NCBI GenBank assembly: GCA_020445415.1
Contig: JAGRGP010000086.1
Coordinates: 1 to 37,218 of the forward strand
Origin: Gammaproteobacteria bacterium
GTDB taxonomy: Bacteria > Pseudomonadota > Gammaproteobacteria > Chromatiales > Chromatiaceae
Direction of reading: 5' to 3'
Length of the DNA: 37,218 nt
Shown: one piece after another, positions 8,015 through 16,543 of the stretch
Numbering within the stretch: position 1 is the stretch's first letter
Layout of the letters: the number at the start of each line of letters is the position of its first letter
The notes under the pieces: generated by a model
The model's input: only the letters and a program-made list of their open reading frames with translations
Databases searched by the model: none
Told to the model about the DNA's origin: nothing
Translations under genes and position numbers: made by a program

Positions 8015-8053
8015 CCGATGAGCAGAACGGCCGCCGGACGTCCTGCTCATCGG
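8015..8053. repeat. 11-bp perfect inverted repeat upstream of the FabL-like gene
   Basis: CCGATGAGCAG at 8015-8025 is repeated as its exact reverse complement at 8043-8053, with a 17-nt GC-rich spacer. It lies 17 nt upstream of the reductase start on the minus strand, in the 128-nt gap after the methyltransferase gene. In RNA it would form a strong hairpin, but only three U residues follow, so it is not a standard terminator. It could be an mRNA-stability or processing element, an operator, or a weak attenuator. Confidence 0.6.
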
Positions 8054-8126
8054 CAAAGGCGGTAAGGATAAAGAATTGCCTGCCAGTTTACCAGACCATG
8101 TGGTCCGCCCGACACAACCTGTCTCG

Positions 8127-8759
8127 TTAACTCCTGCGGGACCATTTCGGTAAAAAACGTCCAGCCCGATTTCGGTAGATTTCGTACTCGTTGCCATATA
8201 CTCCGATCAACCAGCTTTCCTCGTTGCCGGCTTTCAGGTACATCAATATCAAGTGCAACAAGGCGATAAATAGCATGGGATGTATTGGGACCGCTACATA
8301 ACTGGCCAGCATCATTAAGATGCTGAGCGTGTAAATAGGGTGCCTGATGCGGCTGAATGGGCCGTCGGTCACCAAGCTGGTCTGCGTATCGGTATCTACC
8401 CCCACCCGCCAATTCTGTCCCATCCAGTGCCAACAAAACAGGGTTGCCAGCAGGCAGATCAGAACGATGCCAGCCGCCGCCCAACGCAGCGCCAACCAAC
8501 GTAGATCCGATACCGACGCAGGGACAAGTTGCCATATGGCATCCGACTGGGTGATAGTAAACCAGGGAAACAGGACCCAGCCGGTGATGACCGGCACCCA
8601 AGCCAGCCACATCAGCCGTTCCAAGGTCTGTTTCGGAAACAATCCTGCTTTTCCTTGACCCCGGATGCGCATCCGGGCAGCTTTGAATGCCACGCTAATC
8701 CAGTAGATCCAGACCGACACAGCGGTAAGCCAGGCTGGACCCTGCCCGGAATCAATCAT
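8127..8759 (-). CDS. ICMT/PEMT-family integral membrane methyltransferase
   Basis: A 210-residue membrane protein with about five hydrophobic segments. The C-terminal half carries the isoprenylcysteine carboxyl methyltransferase / phospholipid methyltransferase signature: GPFSRIRHPIY, then two membrane helices, then an EE pair, YG-x-EY-x-x-Y and GRFLP. This family transfers methyl from S-adenosylmethionine to lipid-linked carboxyl, thiol or amine groups at the membrane. The ATG at 8759 is chosen because it overlaps the preceding hydrolase by only 8 nt; the longer frame from 8849 would overlap by about 98 nt with no supporting features. Its position in the synthase operon suggests that it methylates the acyl or polyketide product or its carrier lipid (inference). 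Confidence 0.82.
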   Translation of the reverse strand: MIDSGQGPAWLTAVSVWIYWISVAFKAARMRIRGQGKAGLFPKQTLERLMWLAWVPVITGWVLFPWFTITQSDAIWQLVPASVSDLRWLALRWAAAGIVLICLLATLFCWHWMGQNWRVGVDTDTQTSLVTDGPFSRIRHPIYTLSILMMLASYVAVPIHPMLFIALLHLILMYLKAGNEESWLIGVYGNEYEIYRNRAGRFLPKWSRRS

Positions 8760-9486
8760 GTCGGCCAACCTCAACTGTCGAGGTTGCCGTGGAAATGGGA
8801 TTCTGTTTGATAACGCCCCCTCGGTGTAAGACTTCCAGGATTTGGTCAACTACCAGCCGTTGGACGGTGGGATGTTCCTCTATGGTGAAGTGATTGACCT
8901 CCTTGATCAGCGACTCGTGATCGGGTAGTCCCCGCAAGTCTCGATTCTTAACCTCGGTCGATTGACTTTCCCGCTCCACCGGCACCCCGCGCAGCCAGGG
9001 CATCCAGTCCGTGGCGGGGTTTGATAGGTAGAAATTAACGCAAAGCCCGACGTTGGCAGGTACTTTTGGGGGTAGCGTCGGATCCACCAGTACCAAGGCG
9101 TCAACCTGTACGCCCTGATCCCTGAGTGTACGGGCTAGCCGAATGGCATCATCCGCTCCATAACTGTGCCCGGATATAATCAGCGGTCCGTGCGCTTTGC
9201 CCTGTTTATGGTAGGCAGATATTTGTTCTCCTAAGTAGGGCCAGGAGGGGCCGGAGTGAACCGAGGCGTCGACACCTTGGGCGCGCAGTTGTTCACCCAT
9301 GCTATCCATGCCCAGCGAAAAGACATTGAACAGACCCCGGAGTAAATATACTTCGCCTTGCATGCGCTGGTGTTCTAAGGAAGCATCAACGACCAGGGAA
9401 TGTTGGGGGTTAGTGCCGCAAGCGCCAACCGCAAGGGCGGCCAGCGATAATAGGCAAAAGAGTTTGAGGAAGGAGGGTCTGGTCAA
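8752..9486 (-). CDS. Lipoprotein alpha/beta-hydrolase
   Basis: A 244-residue protein with an N-terminal lipoprotein signal ending at Cys23 (VGAC), so probably anchored in the envelope. The core is an alpha/beta-hydrolase: nucleophile elbow SGHSYGAD with Ser108, likely acid Asp134 (LVLVDP) and His198 in the NHFTIEEHP motif. It could be an esterase or thioesterase; the substrate is unknown. The start is TTG at 9486 with a GAGGA ribosome site at correct distance; no in-frame ATG lies before the signal peptide. It overlaps the methyltransferase gene by 8 nt. The divergent lipoprotein at 10941-11606 has the same layout and a matching NHLAVAAHP motif, so the two appear paralogous. Confidence 0.8.
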   Translation of the reverse strand: MTRPSFLKLFCLLSLAALAVGACGTNPQHSLVVDASLEHQRMQGEVYLLRGLFNVFSLGMDSMGEQLRAQGVDASVHSGPSWPYLGEQISAYHKQGKAHGPLIISGHSYGADDAIRLARTLRDQGVQVDALVLVDPTLPPKVPANVGLCVNFYLSNPATDWMPWLRGVPVERESQSTEVKNRDLRGLPDHESLIKEVNHFTIEEHPTVQRLVVDQILEVLHRGGVIKQNPISTATSTVEVGRHD

Positions 9487-9569
9487 CAGTGGGCATCCTC
9501 ACAATGTCGTCCCGTTTCGCTTTACCGAACCCGCCGGAATATATAGGAAAAACCGACAGGTCGAGTTTT

Positions 9570-10790
9570 TTAGTTGCCCTGGTTTCCGATCGGAGAGGGT
9601 TCCCTGGGGCCGTTCAACCATCGCCCGATTACACCATATCGGACTACATAGCGGTAGGTGATTAGAGCGATCGAAAGTGTGAAGCCAACCGAAATAAGAA
9701 ACACAACAATCGGAGGAATTGATATCGTCAGCCAAGTTCCCAGTCTACTCACCGCCACTTGGGACAATCCAACTACCGGAAGGTGAACCAGATAGATCCA
9801 ATAGGCGGCATCTGATAGATAGCGAATTCGCTGTGAGATATCTTTGGCCCTGGATAAGAACAATCCCAAAAACCCCCAAACCGCCGCCCATGAATAGAGA
9901 CTGACCGACAACGCAAAACCCCAGTCTAGGGAGGAGGAATCCGCTGAATGGGTGGGGCTTAGGCAAAGCACCCAAAACGGCACGGCAAATAGCGCAACCG
10001 AGGCGCCCAGGAAGATGTGGTATCGGGGAATCAAGAGGCTGAGCCTTTCCCGAGCTGGATATATACAGGTTCCCGCGATGAAAAATACAGCGTAGTAGAC
10101 CAGGCCCAGAGGATCGGGGACCCAGCGGTTGTCGAACTGTGTGTAAATTTCCGGTTTGATGACCAACAGCAAAAAAGTTGCGCCAAGCCACGGCAGAGGG
10201 AACCAAACAACCCAGGACTCGGGCAGAGGGTGGGGTAAGGTGAACCGTAACGCCTTTGGCCACCACTCCAGTGTGACTGCATAGGCGAAGCAATAGATCA
10301 ACAGGTACTGAAGAAACCACAGATGGGCAAGTCCCAGGAGATCGTCTTTTAATACCGGATCGCTGAAGCTCATCCGGCCTAACTCACGCCAGGTTACCAG
10401 TCCGCGCTCCACCAGTCCGGCTCCCCAGATAAAATAGGTAGCTGGCAATAAGATTGGAATTGCGATGGCCAACGGGACCGCGATCCGTTTCAAGCGATGG
10501 AGCAGAAAGACTCTGGTGCCCCTGGCTTGGTATAACAGGGCCGCAAAAAAACCGGCGACAAGGAAGAAGAGTGGAATCCGAAACCCATGCAGATACCAAA
10601 CCACCAGGTCAAATCCCCACCCTGTCGAGGGATCGGCAACCGGCCAAATCAAACCAGAAAGAGGAACCTGCATAAAGGCCGCTGCCCCATGCAGAAAGAC
10701 CCCGAGAATCATCACCGCGGCCCGTAGCGCGTCCAGTGCGTCGATACGCCCGATGGTTGCGGTAACCTCCACTTCGGTGACTCCAGTCAA
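9570..10790 (-). CDS. Acyltransferase-3 family membrane protein
   Basis: A 406-residue polytopic membrane protein with about ten hydrophobic segments. It contains the family's R-x10-H catalytic signature (Arg23 to His34) in the first membrane helix, and a later region resembling OpgC-like members (HLWFLQYLLIY). Members acylate sugars, glucans or other envelope molecules using membrane-delivered acyl groups. The start is TTG at 10790, supported by an AAGGA ribosome site 8-9 nt upstream; the next ATG would cut into the catalytic helix. It is the first gene of the minus-strand block and lies 83 nt before the lipoprotein hydrolase, so it could be the terminal step attaching the product made by the synthase genes (inference). 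Confidence 0.85.
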   Translation of the reverse strand: MTGVTEVEVTATIGRIDALDALRAAVMILGVFLHGAAAFMQVPLSGLIWPVADPSTGWGFDLVVWYLHGFRIPLFFLVAGFFAALLYQARGTRVFLLHRLKRIAVPLAIAIPILLPATYFIWGAGLVERGLVTWRELGRMSFSDPVLKDDLLGLAHLWFLQYLLIYCFAYAVTLEWWPKALRFTLPHPLPESWVVWFPLPWLGATFLLLVIKPEIYTQFDNRWVPDPLGLVYYAVFFIAGTCIYPARERLSLLIPRYHIFLGASVALFAVPFWVLCLSPTHSADSSSLDWGFALSVSLYSWAAVWGFLGLFLSRAKDISQRIRYLSDAAYWIYLVHLPVVGLSQVAVSRLGTWLTISIPPIVVFLISVGFTLSIALITYRYVVRYGVIGRWLNGPREPSPIGNQGN

Positions 10791-10940
10791 AGATTTTCCT
10801 TATTTGGCCACGAAGCGGCAATCCGACAGACAGGGATATTCAGCGTCCCTTTGCTATCCTCTGCGCAGAGACAACCGACTGTTGAGCCACCTCGGTTCTT
10901 ATACCGCTGGAGAGTTTTCGAATTTGCTGACGTAAGGATC

Positions 10941-11606
10941 ATGTTTAAAAACCCGTCCCCAATCTCGCGCTTCCCTCGACGACCGCTAGCGGGCCTGGTG
11001 TTGATGACTGTGCTGCCCTTAATAGGTTGCGCTAGCATTGGCAGCAACGAATTACGCGATGAAATCCGGTCGTACTCTTCTACCGCAAGATACCGGGTGC
11101 ACACCCATTTCATCAACTCCCCTCTTGATGTGCCCCAGGTAGGGCGGCTGGGTAGTGTGGCCGCTTTTTTTCGTGGATCGGGCTTGAAGAATACCCGATA
11201 TCATCTCACCACCAGTGGCAATCTCCTTGCCACCCAGATTAGACAAACGAGATCCGAAGACCCTCACGCCCGTATCGCCTTGGTGGGTTGGAGCGGTGCC
11301 TCACTGTGGGTTTGGGATGCACTGAACCACTTGAGTGATACTGGTGAAAAGGTAGATCTTATTGTCTATCTGGATAGCAACTGGATTAAGCAAAGAGTTG
11401 CCGAGCGGGGGCACCCAAACAATCTCGCTCGGGCCTTGCTTATCTATCGCATTAACAATCCCCCGGTAACGAAAGTGCCGAATTCGACAGTGACAATCAT
11501 TCCCACAATGAATCACCTTGCGGTTGCCGCCCACCCCGTTTCCGTCCGCACCATCGGCAGAGCACTGATAGATCTCTTGCTCGATCAACCTAATTTATCC
11601 AGATAA
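10941..11606 (+). CDS. Lipoprotein alpha/beta-hydrolase-like protein
   Basis: A 221-residue protein with a clear lipoprotein signal (LPLIGCAS, Cys30). The body resembles a compact alpha/beta-hydrolase: VGWSGASLW with Ser118 as candidate nucleophile, Asp145 in IVYLDS, and His192 in NHLAVAAHP. That last motif matches NHFTIEEHP of the hydrolase at 8752-9486, implying duplication and divergence. The elbow is GWSGA rather than the strict GxSxG, so activity is uncertain. The ATG at 10941 is chosen over an upstream in-frame start at 10851 because AAGGA lies directly before it and the signal peptide begins there. It diverges from the acyltransferase gene across a 150-nt gap in which no convincing promoter was seen. 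Confidence 0.75.
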   Translation: MFKNPSPISRFPRRPLAGLVLMTVLPLIGCASIGSNELRDEIRSYSSTARYRVHTHFINSPLDVPQVGRLGSVAAFFRGSGLKNTRYHLTTSGNLLATQIRQTRSEDPHARIALVGWSGASLWVWDALNHLSDTGEKVDLIVYLDSNWIKQRVAERGHPNNLARALLIYRINNPPVTKVPNSTVTIIPTMNHLAVAAHPVSVRTIGRALIDLLLDQPNLSR

Positions 11607-12119
11607 AGTACTGTATATTATGATAATAATTATGTGAATATTATTGATATTATTACCCGCTATCCTTAGATTTTTCGGCAGCTGCGGCGCCCCGCTTGTG
11701 TTTCGATTTAAATCGATCTTCCACTAACGATCCTGATGCAGGTCGAAAGATTGATGCGAGTTCCCATTTATCAACGTCAAAGGCTTTCCACGACCCATCC
11801 TAGTTCGACATCATCAAGTTGCCCCGTACCAGGCGCTCGTTGACTTAGGCGATTGCAAATCGAGCTTCCCAGGCCGGCCAGGGTTATATCTGTATCGGCA
11901 GCTCGCCGAACCCGAAACCGATGGGTTCCATGGTGCTCCAATATATAGTAAAAATTACAATAAATATAAGTATGATAGGATATATATTAAAAATAGGAAT
12001 CAAGTTAGCGGGAGCGCTTCCGAATCATGCACTAACCGTTGTGTCAGTGGGATTTCGAGAGTAAAGGGAGAGCAAACTGTTGCAGTGGCGGGAGCCGCCG
12101 CCGAAGATGAGAAACCGAT
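11607..12119. other. 513-bp intergenic region with AT-rich stretches and an orphan open frame
   Basis: There is no gene with a plausible start here. Two very AT-rich stretches lie at about 11605-11655 and 11940-12000 and contrast with their neighbours. A plus-strand frame is open from 11755 to 12132 (125 sense codons) but has no ATG, GTG or TTG start, so it is either chance or the remains of a lost gene. The region must contain the control sequences of fadE, but I could not identify a convincing -35/-10 pair. Confidence 0.6.
11703..11716. promoter_or_regulatory. 14-bp perfect palindrome, candidate operator upstream of fadE
   Basis: TCGATTTAAATCGA is a complete palindrome about 400 bp upstream of the fadE start. 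It does not match the E. coli FadR operator that I know. It could bind a dimeric regulator, but distance and AT-content make chance occurrence possible. Confidence 0.25.
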
Positions 12120-14597
12120 ATGGGCTACTTGATTGCAATACTGATGGTCGCCGCCAGTATCTGGGTAGTAGGGAACTTGCGGGCACCCAACCCAGCCATT
12201 CCACTACTGATCGTGCTCTGGTTGCTCGGTATTGGATTGATCACTGGTTTGTCATTTACGCTGCTGCTGTGTGCCTTGGTAGTGGCCGTGCTGCTGTTAC
12301 TCTTTGGATCTAATAAAACCCGTAAACGCGTATTAACCAAGCCATTATTAACGCAGTTCCGGCGGGTACTGCCAGCCATGTCAGACACTGAGGCGGAGGC
12401 ATTGAACGCGGGAACCGTGTGGTGGGAAGGAGAACTTTTTAAAGGCCGCCCGCAGTGGTCAAAACTCTTGAAAGTTACTTCTCCCCGGCTCTCTGCAGAG
12501 GAACAGGAATTTCTCGACGGGCCTGTAGAAACACTCTGTATCATGCTGAATGACTGGCATATTACATATGAAGCAAAGGACCTTCCAGAGACGGTATGGC
12601 AGTTCATTCGAGGGCATGGATTTTTTGGCTTGATTATTCCCAAACGTTACGGCGGACTGGAGTTTTCGGCGCATGCCCACTCTTGCGTAGTCATGAAACT
12701 CGCCAGTCGAAGTTTGGTAGCCGCGGTAACGGTAATGGTCCCCAATTCATTGGGTCCTGCAAAGTTGTTGCTGCATTATGGAAGCGATCATCAGAAAAAT
12801 TACTACCTTCCCCGTCTCGCCAGGGGTGATGAAATTCCTTGTTTCGCGCTCACTGGGCCCCAGGCCGGGAGTGACGCCGGGGCCGTTCCTGACCGCGGCA
12901 TTGTCTGCTACCAGCGATTTCAGGGAGAAGAGACCTTAGGTGTACTACTGAATTGGGAAAAGCGCTACATAACCCTGGGGCCCGTGGCTACCGTCATCGG
13001 ACTCGCATTCCGACTGGAGGACCCCGAGGGACTACTGGGTGAAGCCATAAAGCCAGGTATTACCCTGGCATTGATTCCAAGAGGGACCCAGGGAATCTCG
13101 ATTGGCAAGCGGCATATCACCTTGGATGTGCCGTTTCAAAATGGACCAATTAGCGGAAAAGATGTATTCATTCCCCTGGAGTGGATCTTAGGTGAGCAAC
13201 AAGGTATTGGAAACGGTTGGCGAATGATAGTCGAGTGCCTTGCAGAAGGCCGGGGAATCTCCCTGCCGGCTTTGGCTGTCGGTGCCGCCAAGCTGGTATC
13301 ACGTTATACCGGTGCCTATGCACGCATTCGCCGGCAATTCCATAAACCTGTGGGAAGATTCGAAGGCGTCGAAGAGGCCCTGGCACGCATCGCCGGATTA
13401 ACCTATCAAATGGACGCCGCCCGTTTGTTAACCCTGGCAGCACTGGATACCGGCGAGAACCCATCCGTGATTTCAGCGATCGTTAAGTACCACCTCACAG
13501 AACGGTATCGGCAACTGATCAACGACGCGATGGATATCCAGGGTGGTAGTGGCATCTGTTTGGGGCCGTTGAATCTGATCGGGAGGGCTTACCAGGCAGT
13601 TCCGATAAGCATCACCGTCGAGGGGGCGAATATCCTCACCCGGAGCATGATCATATTTGGCCAGGGCGCCATTCGTTGCCATCCTTATATCCTTGATGAA
13701 CTGCATGCCGCCAGTGAAAAAAACGAAGAAACCGCCTTGAATGCATTCGATCGTGTATTGTTCCGACACGGTGCATATATCCTCGGCAATATGGCTCAAA
13801 GCCTGTTACTTGGATTATCCCGTGGCCGGTTATCCCGCAGCCCGGTCAGGGGACTCACCAAAACTTACTTCCGGCATCTAAACTGGATGAGTTCATCGTT
13901 CGCGTTGTGCGCAGATATCACCATGATTACGCTGGGTGGCTCCTTGAAGCGGAAAGAGCGTTTGTCAGCGCGGCTTGGCGATGTATTGAGTGAGCTGTAC
14001 ATTATGTCGGCCGTTCTGAAAAAATTCCGGGATGACGGGGAGCAGCCGGAAGATCTGCCGCTGTTGCGTTGGGCCTGCGACGACAGCCTTTACCGGATTC
14101 AGGAGGCATTGCGCTCACTGTTCCGCAATCTCCCCTTTGGTCCGCTTGGATGGCTGATGCGTCTACTGGTCTTTCCTAGCGGATTTCCTTACCACCAACC
14201 TTGTGACGCTGTCGGTCACGATGCTGCGGCGGTGCTGCTGTCAAATTCCAGTGCCCGGGAGAGGCTTACTCGGGGCGTCTTCCTAAGTCACGGGGAGGGA
14301 GAGCGGAGCGGGCAACTGGAACGCGCGTTGAACCTGGTGGATGCAGCGGAGCAGATAGAAGCTGTGCTGCAAGAAGCACTGAAAAGCGGTCTCATTACCG
14401 GAAAGTCGTTAGAAACACGGCTCGACCAAGCCGTTGCCGGTCGGCTCATAACCCCGGCGGAACGGGAGGTCCTGGAATCAATGGAATGCTTACGCCGCGA
14501 GGTGATAACCGTTGATTCTTTTGCCGCCTACGGTGAAACGCAAAAAGACTTCCCATGGCATTCCGCACGCAGGCAGGATATCGAGCGTGGGTTGTAA
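12120..14597 (+). CDS. fadE: FadE-type acyl-CoA dehydrogenase
   Basis: An 825-residue protein close in length to E. coli FadE (about 814). The N-terminus (1-65) has two to three hydrophobic helices, which anchor it to the inner membrane. The acyl-CoA dehydrogenase core spans about 80-550 with the FAD/substrate motif CFALTGPQAGSDAG near 250 and a DIQGGSGICLGP region near 470; the remaining C-terminal domain is FadE-specific. It oxidises acyl-CoA to trans-2-enoyl-CoA, the first step of beta-oxidation. The ATG at 12120 starts directly at the membrane anchor; the ribosome site is weak. fadD and yciA follow on the same strand, forming a fatty-acyl-CoA set without the hydratase or thiolase. Confidence 0.93.
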   Translation: MGYLIAILMVAASIWVVGNLRAPNPAIPLLIVLWLLGIGLITGLSFTLLLCALVVAVLLLLFGSNKTRKRVLTKPLLTQFRRVLPAMSDTEAEALNAGTVWWEGELFKGRPQWSKLLKVTSPRLSAEEQEFLDGPVETLCIMLNDWHITYEAKDLPETVWQFIRGHGFFGLIIPKRYGGLEFSAHAHSCVVMKLASRSLVAAVTVMVPNSLGPAKLLLHYGSDHQKNYYLPRLARGDEIPCFALTGPQAGSDAGAVPDRGIVCYQRFQGEETLGVLLNWEKRYITLGPVATVIGLAFRLEDPEGLLGEAIKPGITLALIPRGTQGISIGKRHITLDVPFQNGPISGKDVFIPLEWILGEQQGIGNGWRMIVECLAEGRGISLPALAVGAAKLVSRYTGAYARIRRQFHKPVGRFEGVEEALARIAGLTYQMDAARLLTLAALDTGENPSVISAIVKYHLTERYRQLINDAMDIQGGSGICLGPLNLIGRAYQAVPISITVEGANILTRSMIIFGQGAIRCHPYILDELHAASEKNEETALNAFDRVLFRHGAYILGNMAQSLLLGLSRGRLSRSPVRGLTKTYFRHLNWMSSSFALCADITMITLGGSLKRKERLSARLGDVLSELYIMSAVLKKFRDDGEQPEDLPLLRWACDDSLYRIQEALRSLFRNLPFGPLGWLMRLLVFPSGFPYHQPCDAVGHDAAAVLLSNSSARERLTRGVFLSHGEGERSGQLERALNLVDAAEQIEAVLQEALKSGLITGKSLETRLDQAVAGRLITPAEREVLESMECLRREVITVDSFAAYGETQKDFPWHSARRQDIERGL

Positions 14598-14630
14598 CGT
14601 TGGATAGTCGCAAGGGAACGGATGGTGTAT

Positions 14631-14647
14631 ACCTGTACCTAACAGGT
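14631..14647. repeat. Small inverted repeat between fadE and fadD
   Basis: ACCTGT at 14631-14636 and ACAGGT at 14642-14647 form a 6-bp hairpin with a 5-nt loop in the 99-nt fadE-fadD gap. No U-run follows, so it is not a terminator. It is short enough to be chance; an operator is possible. Confidence 0.3.
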
Positions 14648-14696
14648 CTTCAGGTACGCTTTCCACTCGTAAATCCGTCAATCAAGATACCGAACA

Positions 14697-16496
14697 ATGA
14701 AATCGACAGATACCATCCCACTCGACGAAGCCCGTACCCTGTCAGGCGCTTTTCATAGTCGGCTGCAGCGTTCCGCTGATGAGATCGCCTACCTCCAATA
14801 TGACCCGACATTGGGCCAGTGGGTTGAATACACCTGGCAGCAAACGGCCGACGAAGTATCCCGTTGGCAACAAGCAATGCTGGGGGAGCAGCTCGAGGTT
14901 GGGGATCGGGTGGCAATCATGCTGCCAAATAGTTGGGAATGGATGATTTTCGACCAAGCGGCGCAGGGGCTGGGCTTGGTCACGGTACCCATCTACACCA
15001 ACGACCGGCCTGAGAATATCGGCTACATTCTGCAGAATGCCGGGATCAAACTCTTGTTGATCGGCGATAACGAACAGTGGCTGGGGCTACGCGACATCCA
15101 GGACCAGTTGGCTGGGCTGATCAGGATTGTGGTGTTGAAGCCTGTGGAGCCTTACGGGTTAGGATTGCGGGTGGCGACGACCGCTGAATGGCTGCCAGCA
15201 GTTGCGGGCCGTTTACACCGCTGGGATGGTGATCCCGATACCCTTGCTACCATTGTCTACACTTCGGGAACAACCGGGCGCTCCAAAGGGGTCATGTTGA
15301 GCCACCATAATATCCTGTTCAATGCCGCAGCCTGCTTGAAGGCTATCGACATCTACCCCGATGACCTGATGCTCTCCTTTCTTCCCCTTTCTCACATGCT
15401 GGAGCGAACCCTGAGCTGTTTTCTCCCCATGCTGGCCGGATCCAAAGTGGCCTTTTCCCGATCGGTATCGAAGTTGGCCGAGGATCTGGTTCAGGTACGG
15501 CCAACCATCCTAATTTCGGTACCGCGCATTTTCGAGCGTGTCTATGCGAAGATCCATGAAAAGCTGGAGACAGACCCATCTATCGTAAAGCTACTCTTCA
15601 CGAAAACCATCGACATCGGCTGGAGACGGTTTGAATACCGCCAGCAACGACAGGATTGGTTTCCAGGTTTGCTGATTTGGCCTTTGTTGGAGCTTTTGGT
15701 GGCACGTAAAGTCCAAGCCAAACTAGGTGGCAGATTACGCTTTGCGGTAAGCGGCGGAGCTGCCCTGGCGCCGGATATTGCCAAGCTCTTCATCGGCCTG
15801 GGGGTTAATATTCAGCAAGGCTACGGTCTGACGGAGACTTCCCCGGTTATCTCTGCCAATACCTTGGAAGACAATATTCCCGCCAGCGTGGGTGCGCCGC
15901 TGGAAGGGGTGGAAGTCAAGATCGGTCCCTACGATGAACTACTTACCCGCAGCCCCTCGGTGATGCTTGGCTATTGGCACAATGCTCGGGCAACCGGGGA
16001 AATTATCGACCTTCAGGGATGGTTGCATACCGGCGATCAGGCGAAACTTGAGGACGGACATGTCTTTTTAACCGGTAGGTTGAAAGAGATCATCGTACTG
16101 GCCAATGGTGAAAAGGTTCCCCCGGCGGATATGGAGATGGCCATTACCATGGACCGGCTCTTCGAACAGGTACTGGTGATTGGAGAAGGCAAGCCCTATC
16201 TATCGGCCCTGGTCGTGTTGAACGACGATGAGCAAGTGATACTGGCCAATCAGTTACAATTGGATGCAAGCAGCGATACCTTCCTAACGGATAAGAAACT
16301 GGAAAAGGCATTGCTCGAGCGAATTCGCAAACTACTGCGTGCCTTCCCCGGCTATGCCAAGATTCAAGCAGTGGCGATCTCACCGGATATCTGGGATATC
16401 GATAACGGCCTGGTTACGCCAACTTTGAAATTGCGACGTGCGAAGATTATAGAAAGCCACCGCCAGTTGGTGGATTCGCTGTATCGTGGGCATTGA
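14697..16496 (+). CDS. Long-chain acyl-CoA synthetase (AMP-forming)
   Basis: A 599-residue adenylate-forming enzyme of the FAA1-like long-chain acyl-CoA synthetase group. It shows the P-loop YTSGTTGRSKG near 190, LPLSHMLER, the GYGLTETSP motif, the adenylate-binding TGD, and GRLKEIIVLANGEKVPP in the hinge. The catalytic Lys is probably in TPTLKLRR near the C-terminus. It activates fatty acids to acyl-AMP and then acyl-CoA (or, in some relatives, acyl-ACP). It lies between fadE and yciA on the same strand. It could serve beta-oxidation, or load exogenous fatty acids for the neighbouring synthase cluster; the sequence does not decide. Confidence 0.9.
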   Translation: MKSTDTIPLDEARTLSGAFHSRLQRSADEIAYLQYDPTLGQWVEYTWQQTADEVSRWQQAMLGEQLEVGDRVAIMLPNSWEWMIFDQAAQGLGLVTVPIYTNDRPENIGYILQNAGIKLLLIGDNEQWLGLRDIQDQLAGLIRIVVLKPVEPYGLGLRVATTAEWLPAVAGRLHRWDGDPDTLATIVYTSGTTGRSKGVMLSHHNILFNAAACLKAIDIYPDDLMLSFLPLSHMLERTLSCFLPMLAGSKVAFSRSVSKLAEDLVQVRPTILISVPRIFERVYAKIHEKLETDPSIVKLLFTKTIDIGWRRFEYRQQRQDWFPGLLIWPLLELLVARKVQAKLGGRLRFAVSGGAALAPDIAKLFIGLGVNIQQGYGLTETSPVISANTLEDNIPASVGAPLEGVEVKIGPYDELLTRSPSVMLGYWHNARATGEIIDLQGWLHTGDQAKLEDGHVFLTGRLKEIIVLANGEKVPPADMEMAITMDRLFEQVLVIGEGKPYLSALVVLNDDEQVILANQLQLDASSDTFLTDKKLEKALLERIRKLLRAFPGYAKIQAVAISPDIWDIDNGLVTPTLKLRRAKIIESHRQLVDSLYRGH

Positions 16497-16543
16497 TCGG
16501 CCCGGTTTATTACGGATTTCTTGTTCGAGAGGTTTCACGGCAA

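Noticed and set aside
8047..8610. 187-codon minus-strand frame over the methyltransferase gene
   Set aside because: It lies in the wrong frame across a gene with a clear ICMT signature and has no family motifs.
11940..12005. Promoter boxes in the AT-rich stretch before fadE (TTACAA with several TATA-like hexamers)
   Set aside because: AT-rich DNA gives many chance matches and none has both good hexamers and 16-18 nt spacing.
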